10,085 bases of DNA. Origin: Chloroflexota bacterium. GTDB lineage: Bacteria > Chloroflexota > Anaerolineae > Aggregatilineales > UBA2796. Shown piece after piece: positions 5,863 to 10,085 of this stretch (within the stretch, counting starts at the first letter, position 1; every line of letters starts with the position of its first letter). The notes under the pieces are model-generated. The model was not told where the DNA came from. It did no database searches and saw only the letters and a list, made by a program, of their open reading frames with translations. A program made the translations under genes and the position numbers. Location of the stretch: the NCBI GenBank assembly GCA_017743585.1, contig JAGHYP010000082.1, positions 1-10,085 of the forward strand, given 5' to 3'.

Positions 5863-7056
5863 ATGACTAAAAGACGCGAAGCAGTGATCGTGGCGGCGGC
5901 GCGCACGGCCGTTGGCAAGGCAAAGCGCGGCACGACGCGCAACACGCGCTCCGACGAGTTAGCTGCCGCTGTGATCCGCGAGCTGATGCGCCAGACCGAA
6001 GGCAAGCTCGACCCTGCCCTGATTGACGATGTGATCATCGGTTGCGCCATGCCTGAGGGCGCGCAAGGCTTGAACATGGCGCGCGTGATCGCATTGCGCG
6101 CGGGCTTGCCCCCTGACGTGCCTGCCCAGACCGTCAATCGTTTCTGCGCCAGCGGTCTGCAGACCATCGCCAGCGCAGCCGAGCGCATCATCGCCGACGG
6201 CGCCGATGTGATCATCGCTGGCGGCGCCGAGAGCATGAGCCTGGTGCCGATGACGGGCTTTCGCATGTCGCCGAATCCATACATGGTGGAGCATCAGCCC
6301 GAGATCTACATGAGCATGGGCTTGACGGCGGAGCGCGTGGCGCGAGAGTGGCAGGTCAGCCGTGAGGATCAAGATCGGTTCGCTTACGAGAGCCACCAGA
6401 AGGCGGCAGCAGCGCAGGACGCGGGCAAATTTAAGGAAGAGATCGTGCCTGTCGAGATCGAGGAGGTGCTGATAGGAGAGGATGGCAAGCCGCATCAGGT
6501 CAAGGTTGTCCTCGATAAAGATGAGCATCTGCGCCGCGATACGACGCTCGAGGCGCTCGCCAGTTTGAAGCCCGCTTTCATGGAAGGCGGCACGGTCACT
6601 GCTGGCAACTCGTCACCGCTCAGCGATGGCGCCGCTGGCGTCTTGATCATGGAGCGCGGCATGGCAGAGCGGCTTGGCTTGCGGCCGTTGGCGCGCTTCG
6701 TCGGTTTCGCGGTCTCAGGCGTGCGCCCTGAAGTGATGGGCGTCGGCCCGATCAAGGCGGTGCCGAAGGTGCTGGCGCGTACAGGGCTGACGCTCGATCA
6801 AATCGACCTGATCGAGCTGAACGAGGCGTTCGCCGCGCAGGCGCTGGCGGTCATCCGCACGCTGGGGATGGATATGGCGCGCGTGAACGTGAACGGCGGC
6901 GCCATCGCGCTCGGGCATCCGTTAGGTTGCACTGGCAGCAAATTGACCGTGCAGGTCATTCATGAACTGCGGCGGCGCAAGGCGCGCTACGGCATGGTCA
7001 CTATGTGCGTTGGCGGCGGGCAAGGCGCAGCAGGCATCTTCGAATATCTGAACTGA
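5863..7056 (+). CDS. Acetyl-CoA acyltransferase (3-ketoacyl-CoA thiolase, FadA type)
   Basis: This 397-residue thiolase is expected to cleave 3-ketoacyl-CoA with CoA in the last step of beta-oxidation; the reverse condensation is possible. All catalytic motifs are present: nucleophile C95 (NRFCASG), N320 in NEAFA, H352 in GGAIALGHPLGCTG and the acid/base C382 in MCVGGGQGAAGIFE. The loop region PNPYMVEHQPEIYMSMGLTAE (residues ~137-157) matches the FadA branch more than short-chain acetoacetyl-CoA thiolases, hence the call. The length is typical for the family. The gene stands alone: no hydratase/dehydrogenase (FadB) or acyl-CoA dehydrogenase lies beside it. It has its own TATAAT element, a palindrome in the leader and a hairpin after the stop, so it is probably a one-gene transcript. 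The ATG at 5863 has a good ribosome site. Confidence 0.93.
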   Translation: MTKRREAVIVAAARTAVGKAKRGTTRNTRSDELAAAVIRELMRQTEGKLDPALIDDVIIGCAMPEGAQGLNMARVIALRAGLPPDVPAQTVNRFCASGLQTIASAAERIIADGADVIIAGGAESMSLVPMTGFRMSPNPYMVEHQPEIYMSMGLTAERVAREWQVSREDQDRFAYESHQKAAAAQDAGKFKEEIVPVEIEEVLIGEDGKPHQVKVVLDKDEHLRRDTTLEALASLKPAFMEGGTVTAGNSSPLSDGAAGVLIMERGMAERLGLRPLARFVGFAVSGVRPEVMGVGPIKAVPKVLARTGLTLDQIDLIELNEAFAAQALAVIRTLGMDMARVNVNGGAIALGHPLGCTGSKLTVQVIHELRRRKARYGMVTMCVGGGQGAAGIFEYLN

Positions 7057-7063
7057 GCGCTAT

Positions 7064-7107
7064 GCGCGGATGAGCGGGAAGTTTTCCCGCTCGTTGATTT
7101 TCCGCGC
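7064..7107 (+). terminator. Nested hairpin terminator after the thiolase
   Basis: A 9-bp perfect stem, GAGCGGGAA (7072-7080) with TTCCCGCTC (7084-7092), closes on a 3-base loop 15 bases after the stop. A second, outer stem pairs GCGCGGA (7064-7070) with TCCGCGC (7101-7107) around it. The T run (GATTTTCC, 7097-7104) is short and lies inside the outer right arm, so the two folds compete. It is likely an intrinsic terminator, though weaker than the one at 8502. Confidence 0.7.
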
Positions 7108-7132
7108 AGGCGTTGTGCGCGCAGCAATGCCT

Positions 7133-7149
7133 ATCAGGGCAAGTGATTA
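7133..7149 (+). repeat. Second copy of the ATCAGGGCAARTGATYA element
   Basis: This 17-base word matches 1665-1681 at 15 of 17 positions, and both have the form ATCA-GGGCAAR-TGAT, an inverted repeat around a conserved 7-base centre. It lies between the thiolase terminator and the promoter of the TIR-nuclease gene. It could be a regulator site, but two near matches of this length can arise by chance in 10 kb. Confidence 0.3.
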
Positions 7150-7192
7150 GATGAACTCTTGCTTTCCCTATCAAATCTCAACGTGCGTTATG

Positions 7193-7198
7193 TATACT
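7193..7198 (+). promoter_or_regulatory. Candidate -10 element of the TIR-nuclease gene
   Basis: TATACT, preceded by TG, lies 70 bases before the ATG at 7269 in a local AT-rich stretch that contrasts with the GC-rich genes on both sides. The predicted RNA start is near 7205. No good -35 hexamer is found at 16-18 bases upstream (ATCAAA is the closest position), so expression may need an activator. Confidence 0.4.
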
Positions 7199-7204
7199 TA
7201 CAAC

Positions 7205-7238
7205 AGCGTCTCCTAGCTGCACAAGACTCTAGGTCGCT
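7205..7238 (+). other. Imperfect hairpin in the leader of the TIR-nuclease mRNA
   Basis: CCTAG (7212-7216) can pair with CTAGG (7229-7233), and AGCG (7205-7208) with CGCT (7235-7238), with an internal loop of TCT against T and a 12-base apical loop. It would form at the very 5' end of the predicted transcript, just ahead of the ribosome site (GAGGAG, 7251-7256). It could protect the mRNA or tune its translation; no known riboswitch is recognised. Confidence 0.3.
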
Positions 7239-7268
7239 CTATACAGATTTGAGGAGTGTTTGAACACG

Positions 7269-8480
7269 ATGCACGCTCTTGTGGTAGCTCATCCTGATGT
7301 CACTTATGCCAAGGAGTTCGTCAAGGCGCTGCAACGCCAATTGCCTGAGTACACTTTCACGCTCGGCGCCGCTGCGCTGGTGCCTTTCGGCAGTGCAGTG
7401 CAGGCGGGTCTGAGGCAAGCCCTCACAGGCATTGATCTGGTCCTCGTATTGTTCAGCGGCAAGCCGTTGAACGGCGCTTGGCTCTCACAGCCGAACGAGC
7501 CGGATCGCGTCGCCTTAGCGCTCGCTTTGGAGCAAGGCAAGCCTGTTCAGCCCGTTCTGTTCTCGGACGGTCGCCTGCCCGATCCGTCCGAGCTGCCGAG
7601 CGAGCTGGAGGCGTTGCTTGAGCGGCATCCTTCCTGCGTGAGTTCGCAGGCGCAATTCATGGACTTTGTGCAGGTCTTGCGCACGCTGAAGGATCGGCTT
7701 GTGCGCGCCGCTCCAACGGTCGCCGCGCCTGACCAAGATGCAGCGGCGCCGCGCTCAGCGCCGCCTGCGCGGATACATCAGTTCCTCGCCGATGCAGGCA
7801 TCGCGGTGCGCAGCATCGGCGAACCTGAGGCGCACGACGAGGTGCTGGATCGCCTTGCGATGTACATGGGAACGCGCTACCCGTTCATCAGGCAGGTCTA
7901 TCAGCACATCAAGCGCAGCTTGAGCAGCGGCAAGACCTTCACGCTCAACCTAGCAGGGAAAGACGACAATTGCATCTCGCACAGCACGCAGCTCTGCACC
8001 GAGCTGCGCAAGTTGGCGCTCTTGGAGTACTACGAGTATCGCGGAGCACCGCAGTATCGCCTCATGGCGCGCCCGAGCCGCACGCCATTGGCGCATAGCT
8101 TCTTCAGCGGCGGCTGGCTGGAGCGCTTCACGCGCCAACATCTGAGCGAGCTGTTCCGCACGGCTAATGTGCCATTCGAAGTGGCGCACAATGTGCAGGT
8201 GACGCTGCCGCAAGGGCGCAACTTCGAGTTCGATCTGCTGTTCAGCGTGGGGGAGAGCGGTCGCATCCTGTGGTTTGAGACCAAGACGGCAAATTATCAA
8301 GATCGCATCAACAAGTATGCGATGTTGGCGCACAGTGTCTCGCTGAACGCTCGGCAGATCTATCTGGTTCTGCTCGATACGCCTGAGGACATCTGCACCC
8401 AACTGCAATGTGTGTACAAGATAAACGTCCTGAACCTTGAAGGATTGCAGGCGCTCACCTTGTCACAGCTGCTTGAGTGA
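7269..8480 (+). CDS. TIR-like domain / winged-helix-like / PD-(D/E)XK nuclease fusion protein
   Basis: This 403-residue, three-part protein is a likely defence-type effector. Residues 1-147 look like a TIR domain: HALVVAHPD (strand A), D-L-V-L-V-L-F-S-G-K-P (strand C), W71, then K-P-V-Q-P-V-L-F and L-P-S-E-L-E-A-L-L, ending with F-V-Q-V-L-R-T-L. The VRxE-like helix reads D-R-V-A-L-A-L-A-L-E, so the NADase glutamate position is Ala (A82 or A84). An Ala/Pro linker (148-168) leads to a middle part with a winged-helix look (~195-275: ISHSTQLCTELRKLALLEYY). Residues ~278-395 resemble the Card1/Can2 (DUF1887) nuclease: FFSGGWLE (E285), N-F-E-F-D (D322) and W-F-E-T-K (E337, K339), a complete D-ExK site. 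The ATG at 7269 is preferred; TTG at 7260 would be only 3 bases from GAGGAG. The gene is transcriptionally isolated. A phage-defence role is inferred. Confidence 0.75.
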   Translation: MHALVVAHPDVTYAKEFVKALQRQLPEYTFTLGAAALVPFGSAVQAGLRQALTGIDLVLVLFSGKPLNGAWLSQPNEPDRVALALALEQGKPVQPVLFSDGRLPDPSELPSELEALLERHPSCVSSQAQFMDFVQVLRTLKDRLVRAAPTVAAPDQDAAAPRSAPPARIHQFLADAGIAVRSIGEPEAHDEVLDRLAMYMGTRYPFIRQVYQHIKRSLSSGKTFTLNLAGKDDNCISHSTQLCTELRKLALLEYYEYRGAPQYRLMARPSRTPLAHSFFSGGWLERFTRQHLSELFRTANVPFEVAHNVQVTLPQGRNFEFDLLFSVGESGRILWFETKTANYQDRINKYAMLAHSVSLNARQIYLVLLDTPEDICTQLQCVYKINVLNLEGLQALTLSQLLE

Positions 8481-8501
8481 TCGGGCGCGCCGCACAATGA
8501 T

Positions 8502-8535
8502 GCTCGCAGGGCGGATCGCCTTGCGAGCCTTTTTT
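8502..8535 (+). terminator. Strong intrinsic terminator after the TIR-nuclease gene
   Basis: GCTCGCAGGGCG (8502-8513) pairs with CGCCTTGCGAGC (8517-8528) as a 12-bp stem with one G-U pair and a 3-base loop. A run of six T (8530-8535) follows after one C. It starts 21 bases after the stop and separates this gene from osmC. Confidence 0.92.
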
Positions 8536-8541
8536 GTCGTA

Positions 8542-8571
8542 TTGGCAGATCGCCGCTGTGTGCGCCATAAT
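8542..8571 (+). promoter_or_regulatory. Sigma-70-like promoter of the osmC gene
   Basis: TTGGCA (8542-8547) and CATAAT (8566-8571) are each one base from consensus and are 18 bases apart. RNA would start near 8578, about 35 bases before the ATG. It lies just after the terminator at 8502, so osmC is its own unit. It is the best promoter in the window. Confidence 0.7.
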
Positions 8572-8612
8572 TAGCGCGGGTTAGCTATTCCTCAGAACTG
8601 GAGAACGAAACA

Positions 8613-9053
8613 ATGAGCGATATCGAACGCAGCGCCAGCGCCACTTGGCACGGCACGCTTCGCGAAGGCACGGGGCAGATCAGCACGCAGAGCGGCGCGC
8701 TGAACAACTCGCCCTACACCTTCGTCACGCGCTTTGAGCAAGCGCCCGGCACCAACCCTGAGGAATTGATCGCCGCCGCCGAAGCCGCTTGCTTCACCAT
8801 GAACGTCGCCGCTGTGCTCGGACGCAGAGAGTTTCAGAACGTGCAAGTGACCACCACAGCCATCTGCGTGCTGAGCCAAGCCGAAGGCGGACGCAAGATC
8901 AGCAAGATCAAGCTGATCACGCGCGGTAAGGCGGATAACCTCGACCTTGCCACCTTCACTGAAGTGGCGGAAGACGCCAAGAAGAACTGCATCATCTCGC
9001 GCGCGTTGGCAGGCGTGGATGAATTCGAGCTGGACGCCGCGCTCGCCGAGTGA
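8613..9053 (+). CDS. osmC: OsmC/Ohr-family peroxiredoxin (OsmC type)
   Basis: OsmC is a small cytoplasmic thiol peroxidase that reduces organic hydroperoxides; it works as a dimer with two cysteines per subunit. The 146 residues align from end to end with E. coli OsmC as I recall it: S-A-S-A-T-W-H-G near the start, S-T-Q-S-G-A-L-N-N-S-P-Y (24-35), R40, GTNPEELIAAAEAACFTM (46-63) with the peroxidatic C60, and N-C-I-I-S-R-A-L with the resolving C126. Two departures are Glu for the usual His in A-A-H-A-A-C and Ile for Pro after C126. Catalytic Arg, Glu and both Cys are kept, so activity is expected. The ATG at 8613 has GGAGA 8 bases upstream and its own promoter. The stop lies 2 bases from that of the convergent C39/TPR gene. 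Confidence 0.92.
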   Translation: MSDIERSASATWHGTLREGTGQISTQSGALNNSPYTFVTRFEQAPGTNPEELIAAAEAACFTMNVAAVLGRREFQNVQVTTTAICVLSQAEGGRKISKIKLITRGKADNLDLATFTEVAEDAKKNCIISRALAGVDEFELDAALAE

Positions 9054-9055
9054 GT

Positions 9056-10085
9056 TCACGGCAGCTGCCGTCCGCGCACTAAGTTCAGCGCCCGCACCGC
9101 CGCCGAGAGGTTCGGATTGAACTGCACGGCGGCGGCAATATCTGCATAAGCCTCTTCCCACATGCCGAGCGCCGCGCGCGCGATGCCGCGGTAATAAAAG
9201 GCTTCCTCAACGTGACCTTTCGCGCTCTCGATCACCAGCTCGGCGAGCGAGATCGTCTGCCAGTAGTTGCCGCTGCGATAGTACGCCTCAAATGGCGCGA
9301 ATTGATACCACAACATGCGGAACGGAATCGGCTCAGGCAGGCTGAAGGCGCGATCGAAGGCGAGCGCTGCCTCTAGATAGCGCTCAAGCGCTGCGAAGCT
9401 GCTGCCCAGGTTGAACCAAGCGAACGGATTATTTGGCTGCGCAGCAGCTGCCTCGCGCGCGCGGTCGAGCGTGTAGCGCCGATTGTAATCCGCATCCCAC
9501 TGAGGGCCTAGAATCGCCGCCAGCTCGCGCTCGCGCGCCGCCTGATAGACCACGATGTACAGACGGTTGAAATGACTCCACAGCTCGTCCAGCACCTCGT
9601 AGCGCTCGTTGGTCTCGCCTTTGTACGTATCCAGCTTATAAAGCCTGCCGGCATTATCATCGTATGCCACAACGGTCAAGTAGTGACCGATCCAGCCTTG
9701 CTGCGGCTTGTCGGGATCGTAAAAGCCCGTCTCCAAGATGACCATGAAGTTGTTCGCCACCAGCTGGCGCACTAACGCCATGTTGCCGCCTGTGCGGACA
9801 ATGGCCCGCAGGTAGCCGCCCGTGCGCTTGTTCACGTAGTCCGCCAGCTCGTGCGGGCTGACGTTTTTATCAGGCGGGCTCGGCTTGAGCGCGCCTGCCA
9901 CCATCTCTTGCGGATCAGTCCAGCCGTAAAAGCGCATCGCTTGCACCAAGTTGGCAGGCCCGCAGTTGTTGAACTTCTGCGGCTCCCAATGCACGCCGCG
10001 AATGCGGTAGCTGGCAGGCAAGGGCGCTACTTGCAACACGGGCGTCGGCGTGGCTTGGAAGGCGATTGGCCTCACAGCGCTGAGC
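9056..10085 (-). CDS. Exported C39-like cysteine peptidase with C-terminal TPR repeats (N terminus cut by the window)
   Basis: The protein joins a papain-like C39 domain to TPR repeats, an arrangement I associate with Chloroflexota. Numbering is from the GTG at 10075 (339 residues), but the frame is open to the window edge and a signal peptide would be expected there; residues before GVHWEPQ are Pro/Thr-rich like a post-signal linker. Catalytic residues are visible: C38 in Q-K-F-N-N-C-G-P (Q33 near the oxyanion hole), H131 in GWIGHYLTVVAYDD and D149 in YKLDTYKGE. KNVSPHELADYV and FNRLYIVVY are further domain marks. TPR-like helices follow from ~205: N-N-P-F-A-W-F-N-L-G-S, E-A-A-L-A-F-D-R-A and E-E-A-F-Y-Y-R-G-I-A-R-A-A-L-G. 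It probably acts outside the membrane on peptides or cell-wall material. No substrate or partner gene is evident. Confidence 0.85.
   Translation of the reverse strand, partial: LSAVRPIAFQATPTPVLQVAPLPASYRIRGVHWEPQKFNNCGPANLVQAMRFYGWTDPQEMVAGALKPSPPDKNVSPHELADYVNKRTGGYLRAIVRTGGNMALVRQLVANNFMVILETGFYDPDKPQQGWIGHYLTVVAYDDNAGRLYKLDTYKGETNERYEVLDELWSHFNRLYIVVYQAARERELAAILGPQWDADYNRRYTLDRAREAAAAQPNNPFAWFNLGSSFAALERYLEAALAFDRAFSLPEPIPFRMLWYQFAPFEAYYRSGNYWQTISLAELVIESAKGHVEEAFYYRGIARAALGMWEEAYADIAAAVQFNPNLSAAVRALNLVRGRQLP

Noticed and set aside
5959..6528. Long open minus-strand frame over the thiolase
   Set aside because: His/Arg/Ala-rich translation without motifs, fully inside a strongly supported gene on the other strand.
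7240..7245. TATACA as a second -10 element for the TIR-nuclease gene
   Set aside because: RNA would start at about 7252, inside the ribosome site, and there is no -35 match.
7269..7720. Reading the N-terminal domain of the TIR-nuclease protein as a CARF domain
   Set aside because: The strand-C/W/helix pattern and the L-P-S-E-L-E-A-L-L...F-V-Q-V-L-R-T-L ending fit bacterial TIR domains better, and no CRISPR array or cas gene is in the window. CARF cannot be fully excluded without a structural comparison.
8592..9161. Open minus-strand frame of 189 codons over osmC
   Set aside because: It covers osmC and the end of the C39/TPR gene, is glycine/arginine-rich, and has no recognisable domain.

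Overview
The window is a gene-dense (few gaps, none above about 215 bp), GC-rich chromosomal segment of a bacterium. The best guess for its source is a Chloroflexota member of the Anaerolineae type. That rests on protein architecture: a C39-like peptidase with C-terminal TPRs, a four-helix membrane protein with a paired-cysteine outer domain, and a YgeY-like M20 gene beside a zinc dehydrogenase. It was not tested by any search. No rRNA, tRNA, CRISPR array, transposase or phage gene is visible.

Layout. (1) 1-1576, plus strand: the end of a SAM-dependent methyltransferase and a family 2 glycosyltransferase, joined by an ATGA overlap; they look like the tail of a surface-glycan cluster. (2) 1679-4607, minus strand: a compact operon, in transcription order cupin, zinc-dependent alcohol dehydrogenase, M20 hydrolase, thiD. 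Its genes overlap by 1-4 bases or are separated by 3. The M20 gene appears to have lost about its middle half in frame and is probably inactive. (3) 4678-5715, minus strand: a membrane protein of unknown function. (4) 5863-7056, plus strand: a FadA-type thiolase, with a TATAAT promoter element and a 14-bp perfect palindrome in the leader that could be an operator. (5) 7269-8480, plus strand: a stand-alone gene for a TIR-like domain, a winged-helix-like middle and a PD-(D/E)XK nuclease domain, with a hairpin terminator on each side. (6) 8613-9053, plus strand: an OsmC/Ohr-type peroxiredoxin with a good sigma-70-like promoter. (7) 9056 to the window end, minus strand: an exported C39-like peptidase with TPRs, convergent with osmC by 2 bp and cut by the window edge.

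Most of the genes are metabolic or cell-surface housekeeping. The TIR-nuclease protein stands out. Its architecture resembles the CARF-winged helix-nuclease effectors of type III CRISPR systems (Card1/Can2), but a TIR-like fold sits in the sensor position, and the residues aligned with the TIR NADase glutamate are alanine. The nuclease motif is complete. This suggests a ligand- or partner-gated nuclease, possibly for phage defence, in which the TIR domain senses rather than catalyses. That function is inferred from sequence patterns only.
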